Assembly: GCF_009914335.1 (NCBI RefSeq)
Contig: NZ_CP043925.1
Span: 2,976,001-3,040,000, forward strand
Source of the DNA: Proteus columbae
Lineage (GTDB): Bacteria > Pseudomonadota > Gammaproteobacteria > Enterobacterales > Enterobacteriaceae
DNA length: 64,000 nucleotides
Reading direction: 5' to 3'
In this document: in pieces, positions 38,601 through 46,707 of the stretch
How the letters are laid out: each line of letters starts with the position of its first letter
Position numbering within the stretch: position 1 is the first letter of the stretch
The notes under the pieces: generated by a model
The model's database searches: none
The model's input: the letters and a program-made list of their open reading frames with translations, nothing else
Told to the model about the DNA's origin: nothing
Position numbers and translations under genes: made by a program

Positions 38601-39238
38601 TTATAGGTCGCTATCCGTTTAACGCGGCAACCACACAAGATGTTCCTTTAAGTGAGTTTGAGCGCTTTTTCAAACCAAATGGCACATTAGATAGCTTCTA
38701 TCAGCAAAACCTACGCCTTTTTGTGGAAAATAACTTGATTGAAAATAGTGATGGTCAATCACTTATTCGTCCTGATGTATTAGAACAACTTGAAATTGCT
38801 AATCGAATTAGAAATACGTTTTTTAATGCTCAAGGAAATTTAGAAGCACAATTTGCCATCGAAGCACTTTCTCTCGCTGGCAATAAACGTCGTAGCATTT
38901 TAAATCTTGATGGACAATTACTCGATTATTCACATGGCAGAAGCCATACCGTACACATGGTTTGGCCTAATTCAATGCGTTCAAATGTCGAGAGCAAGCT
39001 TACCTTAGTGCCTATTTCTGGAGATAAGTCACCGCGGGCTATTTTATTTAATGGACCTTGGGCACAAATGCGACTCATTAATGGTGGCAAACTTACCAAT
39101 ATAAAACCGCACTCTTTCGATGTGAAATTCACCCTTGATGGTGGTGATATGGCATATCGGATCACAATCGATGAATCTAATAATCCATTCTTTGGTGGAT
39201 TATTTACTCGCTTCAAATTACCAGAAACCCTTTATTAA
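35690..39238 (+). CDS. tssM: T6SS inner-membrane protein TssM (IcmF family)
   Basis: This 1182-residue TssM/IcmF spans the inner membrane with three helices (about 29-50, 67-87 and 458-475). It reaches through the periplasm to TssJ as the main column of the membrane complex. The cytoplasmic domain has the NTPase-like fold, but its P-loop reads GTDESGKN (146-153). The Ser/Thr after GK is replaced by Asn, so ATP binding may be weak or lost, as reported for some TssM proteins. The IcmF and DUF1215-like regions are complete up to the C-terminal GGLFTRFKLPETLY. Confidence 0.96.
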   Translation: MNWSFLSGKKITDFIKKIFFADKSKIKSFFLLFIALIPALFVIWIWWWGANYEFKGDYPLRSLSARWLATVITILVVVSWVGIATWLRVRKLEALKLDVELAIVDPVLNDIEHQNRYLNYWKSQFIKHQNGHTNALYQKPWYFVLGTDESGKNTLLKNSLNTLDIAPIENIVSEQKLPLHIKMLLADQAILLMPEGKLITQPNLILEKPKLYHRLWNELLVWLNEHRSRQPMNGIILTIDTLQLLTNDKEKNSQFIASLHMRLQEIRIAFNSQLPIYIVFTKLDLLQGFDAMFQPLEAKQRDEILGVTFRLNSENNWEKDLNAFWEQWVSQMNSALPEMMLNRVDESQRTKLFSFIRQIQGLKTNVISLLNALTSSNKEQDIQLRGVYLTSATQVGQVDNIFSQTASVQYHLPTAPLATWPIAETHSYFTQSLFQNILLSEPNLAAESQFWLKKHRRRVLLASAISVVGVIALWNGWSHYYSKNYQSGENVLNEVKAFHSSEATITTNTAGKEQLAVLNPLLDATLAYGNYREKSDTFSDLGLYQGKNVGPYVENVYLQLITEHYLPSIMNSLLTELNKAPAGSEEKLEILRIMRMLEDKSGRNNEIVENFMANYWSRLFTGQRDIQSQLMSHLQYALKHTDWQTQRKAGEVTAINAFTPFTQPINTAQKELSRLPLYQRVYQTLRLKANQALSSPLNIRHQVGPSFDSIFTAINEDKLQMPQLLTLYGLTNYFTQHNDELVDLTFLDAWVLNLNTNTQYSESDRKEIQRQITEQYLNDYTAQWRAAMSNLEIREFESLQDEINALEQIISGEQPIRRALQVLRDNTTLPKIDSSLPIADQKALMDELKYKLLTRLDKEFAPQTEILVSNNGDYLQNLNQKLNELHRYLLGIYNSPVPGKAALKAVTSRLEDNNRDIIFELSQSAKTLPEPMNRWVGELADQAWNVVQKEAIRYMEVEWNETVVKQYHTYIIGRYPFNAATTQDVPLSEFERFFKPNGTLDSFYQQNLRLFVENNLIENSDGQSLIRPDVLEQLEIANRIRNTFFNAQGNLEAQFAIEALSLAGNKRRSILNLDGQLLDYSHGRSHTVHMVWPNSMRSNVESKLTLVPISGDKSPRAILFNGPWAQMRLINGGKLTNIKPHSFDVKFTLDGGDMAYRITIDESNNPFFGGLFTRFKLPETLY

Positions 39239-39277
39239 CTGATTTCCCCTCATATTTATGAGGGGATAGGATATTTC

Positions 39278-40609
39278 ATGAATACGCCAAAAGAAAAATT
39301 TGTGATAAAAATTGCAGGCTCTCCTTTAGATATCCCTGAATTTATCGCATTAAAAGCGGAATTTAATAAACTTAATCATCCTTCTCAACCTGAGATCAGT
39401 TGGACGCTTATTGAATCTCTCTCATTAACGTTATTTAAAACCCATGGTATCGATTTACAGAGTGGCGTTTATTACACGCTGGCTCGTCTTCATTTAAATG
39501 GATTAAATGGTTTTACTGAAGGATGCGAGTTACTTGCCAATATAGTGGTGAGTCAATGGGATAATCTTTGGCCTACTCAGCCAAATCATCGGTGTGATGT
39601 TTTAAATTGGTTTAATACCAAAGCCGGTGTTTTATTGCGTCAGTTAACATTCTCACCTACTGATTTACGTTTAATTTATCGCTCAGAAAGAGCGCTGCAA
39701 TTAATTATCGATCAACTTGCGCATACTGATTGGCCTAAATTACCGAAGCTAGAAAATTTACTTTGGTTTTTCCAAAATGCAGCGAAAACCTTAGAGCAAA
39801 GTACAAAAAATTCGACTCAAAAAAGTAGCAATAATGCCGTTAAGATCCCACCTATTGTCTATATCAGTGCATCTGATGAACTTAAAGAAAATAATATTTC
39901 TAAACCTAACCCTATCGCCGAAGTTGTTTTATATGACGATCCTCCCATTGAGAAAAAACCAATGAGTGCAAAAAAAGGCTTTTTTATTGGATTATTAAGT
40001 AGTAGTGCTATTTTTATTGCTATTGGTGTGGCGATTTATCTACCGATGCAAAAAGAACTCTCTGCAATTACCGCTCAACCTGAAGGCGCCATTACACAGT
40101 GGTTATATCAACCTAATATCAGTTCATACGCAAATAATCTTATTTTAATGGAAAAACAGTCTCCTATATTTGCTTTAAGAAAATCAGATCATATGTTGGA
40201 AGTGGCTAAAAAGCTTTGGCCTAATAATGCTGATCAATCTTACGCAACACGACAATGGCAAAATATCCTTACCACACGATTAGAAAACGCCCCCATTGAC
40301 AGCAGTTGGTCTGATACGAATAAATTAATTCAACAGCTTTCCGATAGGATTGTTCAACAAGAACGTAACAGAGGAAGCTTTACTCTTTCTTATTTAAAAA
40401 CGGCTATTTATGAAATACAAAAAAGCCATAACAAAACTGTGCCGATTGAAAATAAACTGTATGAATTTTCACAAGAAATAAGTAAAGAGCAGTCTATTTC
40501 TCCCGCATTAATTAATAATCTCGATGCAGATATTAATGGATTATTGGCTCGATATTATCTCCTTCAAAAAGAAGCTGAAGAGTTAGGATTAAAGCCTTAT
40601 TCATATTAA
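39278..40609 (+). CDS. VasL/TagA-like membrane-anchored ImpA_N protein
   Basis: This 443-residue protein has an ImpA_N domain (about 10-150, SPLDIPEFIALKAEFNKLNH, WDNLWPTQPNHR). One transmembrane helix follows (about 233-254, GFFIGLLSSSAIFIAIGVAI), then a C-terminal VasL-type domain. This layout matches VasL of V. cholerae and TagA of enteroaggregative E. coli; TagA captures the distal end of the growing sheath at the opposite membrane. The position right after tssM agrees with vasL. A 39-base gap with a T-rich end precedes it. Confidence 0.82.
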   Translation: MNTPKEKFVIKIAGSPLDIPEFIALKAEFNKLNHPSQPEISWTLIESLSLTLFKTHGIDLQSGVYYTLARLHLNGLNGFTEGCELLANIVVSQWDNLWPTQPNHRCDVLNWFNTKAGVLLRQLTFSPTDLRLIYRSERALQLIIDQLAHTDWPKLPKLENLLWFFQNAAKTLEQSTKNSTQKSSNNAVKIPPIVYISASDELKENNISKPNPIAEVVLYDDPPIEKKPMSAKKGFFIGLLSSSAIFIAIGVAIYLPMQKELSAITAQPEGAITQWLYQPNISSYANNLILMEKQSPIFALRKSDHMLEVAKKLWPNNADQSYATRQWQNILTTRLENAPIDSSWSDTNKLIQQLSDRIVQQERNRGSFTLSYLKTAIYEIQKSHNKTVPIENKLYEFSQEISKEQSISPALINNLDADINGLLARYYLLQKEAEELGLKPYSY

Positions 40610-40668
40610 AAATAACCAAAAGTTATGACAGATATTATTTATTATTAAAGGGTAGATATTAGATTAAC

Positions 40669-42405
40669 ATGAGCGAAATTAAATATTTAAAAGAAAGGCA
40701 ATACCTGCAAAAACTGGCTAAATCCTACGCACAAAAAAAACCGCATTTAGCGGAAGTTTTAGAGCCAGATGATCCTCAAACTAGCTATTTAATGGAGGGA
40801 TTTGCCTTTCTTTCTGCTCACTTGCAAGAAAAGATTGATGATGCTTTCCCTGAAATCACACTCCCTTTATTACAACGCCTCGGCTCTCAAGCAATAAAAG
40901 GCTTACCATCAACATCAATTATTCAAATCAGTTGTGATAAAGAAATTAACTACAGTTATTACATTCCTAAAAACAGTAGTGCTTTAGGCAGTGATGATGA
41001 GTGTTTTTCAACTTGTCGCGATTTATATATTGAACCTTATTCTCTTATTGAAAAACAAGTAACACATCAACCTAATAAAAGTTGTATCTCTTTAACTTTT
41101 GCCTACCTTGGTGATATAGAGCAAAGGCAATCTTGCTCGCTAAATTTATTTCTTAGCCCAATCAAGGATATTGCAGATACTCTGTTACTTGGGTTAACTC
41201 AGCATTTTGACTATATTGAGCTAAAACATGCCGATCAAAGTTATCATGGTGATAACACAACGTTTTGTTTTAAATCTCAAATTGGTAAAGATTACCCTAT
41301 TTTTCCACAATCAGAAAATACTCCGAAAGCGCCACAACAATTATTAGAGGGGTTGTATCTTCCTCATGTTCACCATTTTATCAGTTTAGATATTCCCATT
41401 ATTATCAAACAACTAGATTGGGGAAAAAGTACTCAATTTACAGTTAGTATTTATTTAAATAAGCAAATTTCATTAACCGAAGAACAATGCCAAGATTGTT
41501 TTTTACTTAACTGTATTCCTACAGTTGATAAAGAGAAAGATCATACAGTTATCATTGATTTCCAAGAGAATAAATCATCTTATTTACTGCCTATTCCAGA
41601 TAACCATTATCTTTCAAGTTTATCTGAAATCATGCTTTCATTAGAGCCACATGAAAAAGAGCGTGGTATTTATTGTCATTTTTACTCAATAACTGAATTA
41701 ACATCAGCATCTCGCCTATTGCCTCAATATCAAAATTCTCTTTTTTATTCATTAACTATTGATAAAGATATCACTGGGAGAACATTCTATATTGTTCATT
41801 TCTATGACAATAAAGGTGAAGAGCTTATCTCGCCACCGAGCCTACATTTTTCCTGTACTTATATTGGCTTTGAAAGATATAAAAATAACAGCATTGGTGT
41901 GTTGAATGCACATAGTGAAAACATGCCTGATAATTTATTGCTCAAAAATATCACACCGTTATCAGAATGTTTTCCACCTATTGTTGATGATAAATGTTAT
42001 TGGCATTTATTATCACATTATAGTGCTAATGCTTTTATGTTAATGTCTATTACAACAATAAAAAATATGTTAAGTGATTATTTAATTTATGCAGAATTAG
42101 ATAAACAAGTTACAAGGAAAATAAAAAATTCCTTGGATGGCTGTATTGATTTAAATAGTCAGACTTATGATTATATTTTAAAAGGTAAGCCACATCGCTG
42201 TTTATCTTTAATATTAACACTAGATACTGATTATTTTGATAATGAAGGTGATGCGTTTATCTTTGTTTCTCATCTTTATCATTTCTTCCCATTTTGTTTA
42301 TCTGAAAATATGTTATTAGAAATGAAAATTAAATTTAAAGATGATGAAAAAATAAAATGGTTTTTATCACCTTCTCCACTAAAAGGTTATAAGTCATTAT
42401 TATAA
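40669..42405 (+). CDS. Second, divergent TssF paralogue
   Basis: This 578-residue protein aligns by eye with TssF at both ends. The N-terminal SYLMEGFAFLSAHLQEKIDD then AFPEITLPLLQRL parallels LLDGIAYLSGNLREQID then FPELTNSL of the main copy. The C-terminal TYDYILKGKPHRCLSLILTL then the EGDAFIFVSHL region parallels IEYLYKGLPVRGVKTTLS then EGAMYLFCSVL. The middle is strongly divergent. It is the last gene of the cluster and has no TssE/TssG partner beside it. It may be an alternative baseplate subunit or a repurposed derivative. The reading frame is intact. Confidence 0.75.
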   Translation: MSEIKYLKERQYLQKLAKSYAQKKPHLAEVLEPDDPQTSYLMEGFAFLSAHLQEKIDDAFPEITLPLLQRLGSQAIKGLPSTSIIQISCDKEINYSYYIPKNSSALGSDDECFSTCRDLYIEPYSLIEKQVTHQPNKSCISLTFAYLGDIEQRQSCSLNLFLSPIKDIADTLLLGLTQHFDYIELKHADQSYHGDNTTFCFKSQIGKDYPIFPQSENTPKAPQQLLEGLYLPHVHHFISLDIPIIIKQLDWGKSTQFTVSIYLNKQISLTEEQCQDCFLLNCIPTVDKEKDHTVIIDFQENKSSYLLPIPDNHYLSSLSEIMLSLEPHEKERGIYCHFYSITELTSASRLLPQYQNSLFYSLTIDKDITGRTFYIVHFYDNKGEELISPPSLHFSCTYIGFERYKNNSIGVLNAHSENMPDNLLLKNITPLSECFPPIVDDKCYWHLLSHYSANAFMLMSITTIKNMLSDYLIYAELDKQVTRKIKNSLDGCIDLNSQTYDYILKGKPHRCLSLILTLDTDYFDNEGDAFIFVSHLYHFFPFCLSENMLLEMKIKFKDDEKIKWFLSPSPLKGYKSLL

Positions 42406-42544
42406 TTATATTATCTATTAAATTATTATATAATAAGTTCTATAATAATATTAGTATTGTAAAATTAGGAATTTAAATATTGATAGGAAGTTCACCTTAT
42501 GTGAGAATCCATTTAGAGTTAATAAAAAATAAGGAGCAATAGTC

Positions 42545-42733
42545 ATGGCAAAAATTAATAATAGCGCTAAAGAAAGAGCCTATGCTGTCGCTCTTTTTGT
42601 TGCATCCTAGGCTACTGTAGACTCTCGTGTCATGACAGCATCCAAGAAGCTAGCCCAAAAACGTTCTGCACAACGTTCTGCTGATGATTTAAATAGAATG
42701 TTTTCAAAAGCTTTTTCTACAGTAATTAAATAA
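42545..42733 (+). pseudogene. Small basic protein gene interrupted by an amber stop
   Basis: The ATG at 42545 has a strong AAGGAG site. The frame reads MAKINNSAKERAYAVALFVA then S, hits TAG at 42608-42610, and continues in the same frame with ATVDSRVMTASKKLAQKRSA and QRSADDLNRMFSKAFSTVIK to a TAA at 42731-42733. The intact version would be a 62-residue basic, helical protein. Either it is a recent nonsense pseudogene or only a 21-residue peptide is made. No family recognised. Confidence 0.55.
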
Positions 42734-42797
42734 TAAGAAAATAGATTGTATTTATAATATAATCAAATATCCTTTTTAATATTTTATTTCTACTTCT

Positions 42798-42974
42798 TTG
42801 GCATTATTCATATTCTATTTAAGACCTGATCACAATAATCTTATAAATACTGAAATAGCGTGCCTTTTTGTGCTTAGCCCGAAGGTTGCAGCAGAATCAC
42901 CTATAATCTCGGCTGAAATATCAGGAGCTAATGGTGAGCAAGTTATGCAAAATGGTGCCTTCTATTCTTACTAA
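42798..42974 (+). pseudogene. Possible remnant of a longer gene
   Basis: An open frame of 58 codons from a TTG encodes LSPKVAAESPIISAEISGAN then GEQVMQNGAFYSY at its end. The tail faintly recalls the C-terminus of short-chain dehydrogenases (S-G-x-x-G-E-x-x-x-x-N-G). There is no ATG, no ribosome site and no upstream domain. It may be the end of a deleted gene or may be chance. Confidence 0.25.
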
Positions 42975-43205
42975 TCTCCAATTAACTCATATTATTCTTA
43001 ATTAACACGCCTATTACGTCATTAACAAACAAAAATACTGTTAAAGACTAATGTAATTTATCTAATTATTTGATTTTGGTAAAACGGTTTAAATCTTTTA
43101 ATAAATAAAAACCGATAGATATCAACTATCAATAATCTATTTTTGATCGCCCATATCGATCTCTAAGTGTTTTTACGGTAATCTCTTTTAAAAAGAGGGG
43201 TTGAT

Positions 43206-43514
43206 ATGAGTTCAATTAATATTGTTGTAGGTCAGAGAATTAAACAGAAAAGAAAGCAATTAAAAATAACAGGTATTGAGATGGGGAGAAGGCTTGGTAT
43301 CAGTCAGCAACACTATTCACGCTTGGAAAATGGACATCTGAAAATAACCGTCGATCAGCTTATTGCTATTGCTTTAATATTAGGAATATCACCACAAAGT
43401 TTGTTGGTTTCACCCGAAATAATGTCACCAATGCTAACTGCTTGGGCTGAAACAACTTTATCATCAAATGAGATTATTGTATTACGAAATAAGAAGCGCC
43501 GTAATCTTAGATAA
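43206..43514 (+). CDS. MrpJ-like XRE-family regulator (copy 2)
   Basis: This 102-residue helix-turn-helix protein has the MrpJ-type core MGRRLGISQQHYSRLENGHL followed by KITVDQLIAIALILGISPQ. The SQQ-x-x-SR stretch is close to the conserved SQQQFSRYE-like signature of MrpJ proteins of P. mirabilis, which control motility and fimbriae and are reported to affect T6SS genes. It is a paralogue of the gene at 5158-5451 on the other flank of the T6SS region. A GAGGGG ribosome site precedes the ATG. No fimbrial operon adjoins it. Confidence 0.8.
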   Translation: MSSINIVVGQRIKQKRKQLKITGIEMGRRLGISQQHYSRLENGHLKITVDQLIAIALILGISPQSLLVSPEIMSPMLTAWAETTLSSNEIIVLRNKKRRNLR

Positions 43515-43662
43515 AGACACAGTAATATTGTTTAGCGCTATCTGATTTAATATTTTAATAACTTCAGTTAAAGCACATCAAAAATTTTCATCTTTTTTTA
43601 TTTAAGTAAAAAACCATCTATTTATAAAATCAATCGCTTGATTTTTTTGTTAAAATAAAAGA

Positions 43663-44202
43663 TTAATTGTTACTTTTCTTAACGATTGAATATTTTAATA
43701 GAATATCTGGAGCATTAGATAATCTGCGATTAGATCCTTCCATCAAATAAGCCGCTATTTCTTCTGATGATAAATCATCAACTTCTTCAAGATTAAAATA
43801 CTCATCAGGCCAATAAATAAGATCTGAAGAAAAGGCTTTAAAGTTTATCTCGAGTAAATTTATTGCATAAGATTGTTCAGATTCACTGCCTTCAGCTAAA
43901 CATATGAAATCAACAATACTAATCAACTCGTTATAAGTCAGATCATCTAAATACTTCACTTGGTTAAAAGCTATTTTTGTAAACTCTTTTGCACTTGTCC
44001 ACGAATTGTAGTCACGAAAATCTGAAAATTCACAAGGTGTTACTACTTGTGCATTCCATTTTATTATCATGGTGTTAAGTTCAGGATCATTTTCAGTTGC
44101 ACCATTATCGATTTTGACAGTTATCTTTAGTAGTAAATCGATCAATTCATTGAGTTTAGCTTTGCTGACTTTTCTTGGTTTTAATCGGTTAGGTAAAGGC
44201 AT
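43663..44202 (-). CDS. Hypothetical acidic cytoplasmic protein
   Basis: This 179-residue protein of unknown family has no signal peptide or membrane segment. The N-terminus is basic (MPLPNRLKPRKVSKAKLNEL) and the rest acidic and helical (IVDFICLAEGSESEQSYAIN, EEVDDLSSEEIAAYLMEGS). Its size and composition resemble polymorphic-toxin immunity proteins, and it lies in the accessory interval between the T6SS cluster and tRNA-Arg, but no toxin is next to it. Function unknown. The ORF is intact, with a modest ribosome site (TGGAAT). Confidence 0.6.
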   Translation of the reverse strand: MPLPNRLKPRKVSKAKLNELIDLLLKITVKIDNGATENDPELNTMIIKWNAQVVTPCEFSDFRDYNSWTSAKEFTKIAFNQVKYLDDLTYNELISIVDFICLAEGSESEQSYAINLLEINFKAFSSDLIYWPDEYFNLEEVDDLSSEEIAAYLMEGSNRRLSNAPDILLKYSIVKKSNN

Positions 44203-44789
44203 TTTTATTCCATTTATATTATTTGCATTAAATCTGTATATTTTAATCTTTTTTATTTAAAAGTCATTATAATGCATTAATTTATTTAATAAATAACCAA
44301 ATGGATTATTGAACTATGACTAATACTTATAAACTTTATCTTTATTTGAAAAAATAAAATAAATTAATTATTTTATATTCTGATTTTAAAATTAGTTATT
44401 AACATTTTATTTTAATAATTACTTAACCATATCATCTCGAATATTAATGACATTATTTCTCAAGTTCGCCCTCTAATTTTATCTACTGTAATAACTATAT
44501 TTAATACATCAATATTTAGAACTATTAGGCGTGATTTTTAAATCCATGATGGAGTTCAATTTGAAGTAATAACACAAAAAAAGTAGAGAGGGTTAGAAAA
44601 AAGTAAAGCAGATGAAAGTGCTTAGTGGAAAGATTACCAAGAAAATCTACGAGTATTTATAAAGTGATTTATTCATGCCTAACTGAACATGTACGCCCAA
44701 CAGACAGTATTTTCGAAGCTAGCGTCCCAAACACGACCCAATTGAGAAAAATAGAGAATTTGAAATACAGGCAACTACTTGATTTGAAA
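44203..44789. other. Accessory intergenic region at the 3' side of tRNA-Arg
   Basis: About 590 bases, AT-rich on the left and of mixed composition near the tRNA. A reading frame at 44625-44819 runs into the tRNA on the opposite strand and is judged spurious. I found no integrase remnant or copy of the tRNA 3' end here. Confidence 0.45.
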
Positions 44790-44866
44790 TGGTACGCCCT
44801 ACAGGATTCGAACCTGTGACCTACGGCTTAGAAGGCCGTTGCTCTATCCAACTGAGCTAAGGGCGC
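44790..44866 (-). tRNA. argU: tRNA-Arg (anticodon UCU)
   Basis: This 77-base tRNA on the minus strand begins GCGCCCTTAGCTCAGTTGGA and ends with an encoded CCA (complement of TGG at 44790-44792). The anticodon loop CTTCTAA gives UCU, so it reads the rare AGA/AGG codons. The T-arm GGTTCGAATCC is canonical. It is close to E. coli argU, which also neighbours folD and serves as the integration site of prophage DLP12. Its 3' end faces the T6SS/accessory side. Confidence 0.95.
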
Positions 44867-44911
44867 CTAGAAGAACTTAGACGTCAGCAAGAGTGCTGAT
44901 AACGGGTGTGA

Positions 44912-44939
44912 ATTATACGTTCAACATTCTGAGAGTCAA
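44912..44939 (-). promoter_or_regulatory. Promoter of the tRNA-Arg gene
   Basis: On the minus strand, TTGACT (44934-44939) and TATAAT (44912-44917) are spaced by 16 bases, about 45 bases upstream of the mature tRNA 5' end. This is a strong sigma-70 promoter. Confidence 0.75.
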
Positions 44940-45055
44940 CGCTTTTTCAACGATATCAAACTATATGGTCAAAATATGGCAAGTATTCGACTGACAGATT
45001 GCTCTTGATCTGACAAAATAGACCAATACCGTAATTGAATAATTTGGATGTATAG

Positions 45056-45928
45056 ATGTCAGCAAGAATTATAGATGGGAAATCGATTGCGCAGACCATC
45101 AGAAGCGAAGTTGCAGAAAAAGTAAAACAACGTATTAATGCTGGAAAACGAGCACCGGGTTTAGCTGTTATTTTAGTGGGTGATAACCCTGCATCACAGA
45201 TTTATGTTGGAAGTAAACGCCGCGCTTGTGAAGAAGTTGGCTTTATTTCTCGCTCTTATGATTTACCAGATACTACCAGTGAAGCTGATTTATTAAATCT
45301 GATCGACCAGCTTAACGAAGACAACACCATTGATGGTATCCTCGTTCAGCTCCCCTTACCTGCCGGAATTGATAATGTTAAGGTTTTAGAACGCATTCAT
45401 CCTGATAAAGATGTCGATGGCTTTCACCCTTACAATATCGGCCGCCTATGCCAACGTGCACCTAAATTACGCCCTTGCACACCTCGCGGTATTGTCACTC
45501 TACTAGAGCGTTGTAATATTCCTATGAATGGCTTAAATGCCGTTATTATTGGTGCATCAAATATTGTTGGTCGCCCAATGAGCTTAGAGCTATTACTTTC
45601 GGGTTGTACAACAACAGTTACCCACCGTTTTACTAAAGATCTGCGTTTTCATGTTGAGCACGCAGATTTAGTCGTTGTGGCAGTAGGAAAACCTAACTTT
45701 ATTCCTGGTGAGTGGATTAAACCAGGTGCAATCGTGATTGATGTCGGTATAAACCGTCTTGAAAGTGGTAAAGTTGTCGGAGATGTTGATTTTGAAGCAG
45801 CATCTCAACGTGCGGGCTGGATTTCTCCCGTCCCTGGTGGTGTAGGTCCAATGACAGTCGCCACACTTATTCAAAATACTTTGCAAGCATGCGAAGAATA
45901 TCACGACCCTGAAACAGGAAATAATTAA
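45056..45928 (+). CDS. folD: Bifunctional methylenetetrahydrofolate dehydrogenase/cyclohydrolase FolD
   Basis: This 290-residue cytosolic enzyme interconverts 5,10-methylene-, methenyl- and 10-formyl-tetrahydrofolate using NADP. Conserved parts are [14 protein letters not shown] with the catalytic lysine, [12 protein letters not shown], the nucleotide-binding [19 protein letters not shown], and [19 protein letters not shown] at the C-terminus. Length matches E. coli (288). It stands next to argU, as in E. coli, and is followed after 3 bases by ybcJ. Confidence 0.97.
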   Translation: MSARIIDGKSIAQTIRSEVAEKVKQRINAGKRAPGLAVILVGDNPASQIYVGSKRRACEEVGFISRSYDLPDTTSEADLLNLIDQLNEDNTIDGILVQLPLPAGIDNVKVLERIHPDKDVDGFHPYNIGRLCQRAPKLRPCTPRGIVTLLERCNIPMNGLNAVIIGASNIVGRPMSLELLLSGCTTTVTHRFTKDLRFHVEHADLVVVAVGKPNFIPGEWIKPGAIVIDVGINRLESGKVVGDVDFEAASQRAGWISPVPGGVGPMTVATLIQNTLQACEEYHDPETGNN

Positions 45929-45931
45929 TCG

Positions 45932-46144
45932 ATGGAAACATTTCAATTAGATGGGCACGACTATGTCGAGCTTTGTGATTTATTAAAACTTCAAGGTTGG
46001 ACTGAAAGCGGAGCTGCTGCTAAAAGTGTCATTGCTGAAGGTTTAGTGAGTGTTGACGGTGAAGTTGAAACCCGTAAACGCTGTAAAATTGTTGCTGGAA
46101 AAATTGTCACCTTTGGTGAGTTTTCCGTTAGCGTCAGCAAATAA
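45932..46144 (+). CDS. ybcJ: S4-domain RNA-binding protein YbcJ
   Basis: This 70-residue protein has an S4-type RNA-binding fold: LCDLLKLQGWTESGAAAKSV then AEGLVSVDGEVETRKRCKIV. Length is identical to E. coli YbcJ (70), and the folD neighbourhood is conserved. Its RNA target is not established. It starts 3 bases after the folD stop, so the pair is co-transcribed. Confidence 0.9.
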   Translation: METFQLDGHDYVELCDLLKLQGWTESGAAAKSVIAEGLVSVDGEVETRKRCKIVAGKIVTFGEFSVSVSK

Positions 46145-46165
46145 TCAGCAAATTAACTAATATTG

Positions 46166-46197
46166 AAAAAGCGTCGCTATCTCAGCCTCGCTTTTTT
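46166..46197 (+). terminator. Intrinsic terminator after ybcJ
   Basis: AAAAAGCG (46166-46173) can pair with CGCTTTTT (46189-46196), followed by more T residues. The loop is long (15 bases), so strength is uncertain. Confidence 0.55.
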
Positions 46198-46592
46198 TTC
46201 TTTTTAACCCTTTTTTACCTTCAATGCGCTTTTTCTTCCTCTTTTTTCTTATTTATTCATATTAAAAAAAAAATAAATCAGCATAACCAATTGAATAAAA
46301 ACAAAATTATAAAATTTGATTTAATATATTTAAATTTAGATCATCATTTTTAAGCTTATCTATGGTTATAATCTCCTTTTGCAGTTCAGCAGATTGTACA
46401 TTTTATAAAAAAATAGATAAAAAGAAGTGCTATAAGTTATTATTTTATATATGGATAACACTTTCCAACCATTACTGTAAAACTTCAGCAACAAACCTTT
46501 TTATTGATACTTTTATCCGTTTATTCATGTTTAAATGCACTAAAATGTGATTTAGATCTAATTTATTTCTACTTTCATTAGGCAAAAGAACA
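46198..46592. other. AT-rich intergenic region upstream of the fruK promoter
   Basis: About 400 bases without a credible gene. A 62-codon ORF at 46362-46550 lacks a ribosome site and has low-complexity composition. There is no sign of fruB, which normally precedes fruK. Confidence 0.5.
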
Positions 46593-46620
46593 TTGTTTGT
46601 ACTAAATTACAGGTTATAAT
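46593..46620 (+). promoter_or_regulatory. Predicted fruK promoter
   Basis: TTGTTT (46593-46598) and a perfect TATAAT (46615-46620) are 16 bases apart, immediately upstream of the Cra-type operator. Confidence 0.65.
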
Positions 46621-46635
46621 TTGAAACGATTCAGC
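46621..46635. promoter_or_regulatory. Cra (FruR) operator
   Basis: TTGAAACGATTCAGC is the reverse complement of GCTGAATCGTTTCAA, which matches the Cra/FruR consensus and strongly resembles the operators of the E. coli fru operon. It sits right after the -10 box, over the expected transcription start. Cra would repress here until fructose-1-phosphate binds it. Confidence 0.8.
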
Positions 46636-46707
46636 TTAATGATACTATTTTAGTTGTTATTTTGTGATATTTAAGTCTTTTTTGCCCTTTATCTAACAGG
46701 AGATTTT

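Larger units (their letters stand above)
42406..43205. other. Intergenic region with decayed small ORFs
   Basis: About 800 bases between the last tss gene and the second MrpJ-like gene. It contains two small degenerate or broken reading frames (described separately) and the promoter of the MrpJ-like gene just before 43206. The rest is AT-rich, without other structure that I can support. Confidence 0.5.

Noticed and set aside
44625..44819. 64-codon plus-strand ORF ending inside tRNA-Arg
   Set aside because: Its C-terminus is a translation of the tRNA complement (ALQDSNL), a common artefact. There is no conserved part upstream.
46362..46550. 62-codon ORF upstream of fruK
   Set aside because: No ribosome site, AT-driven composition and no recognisable similarity.
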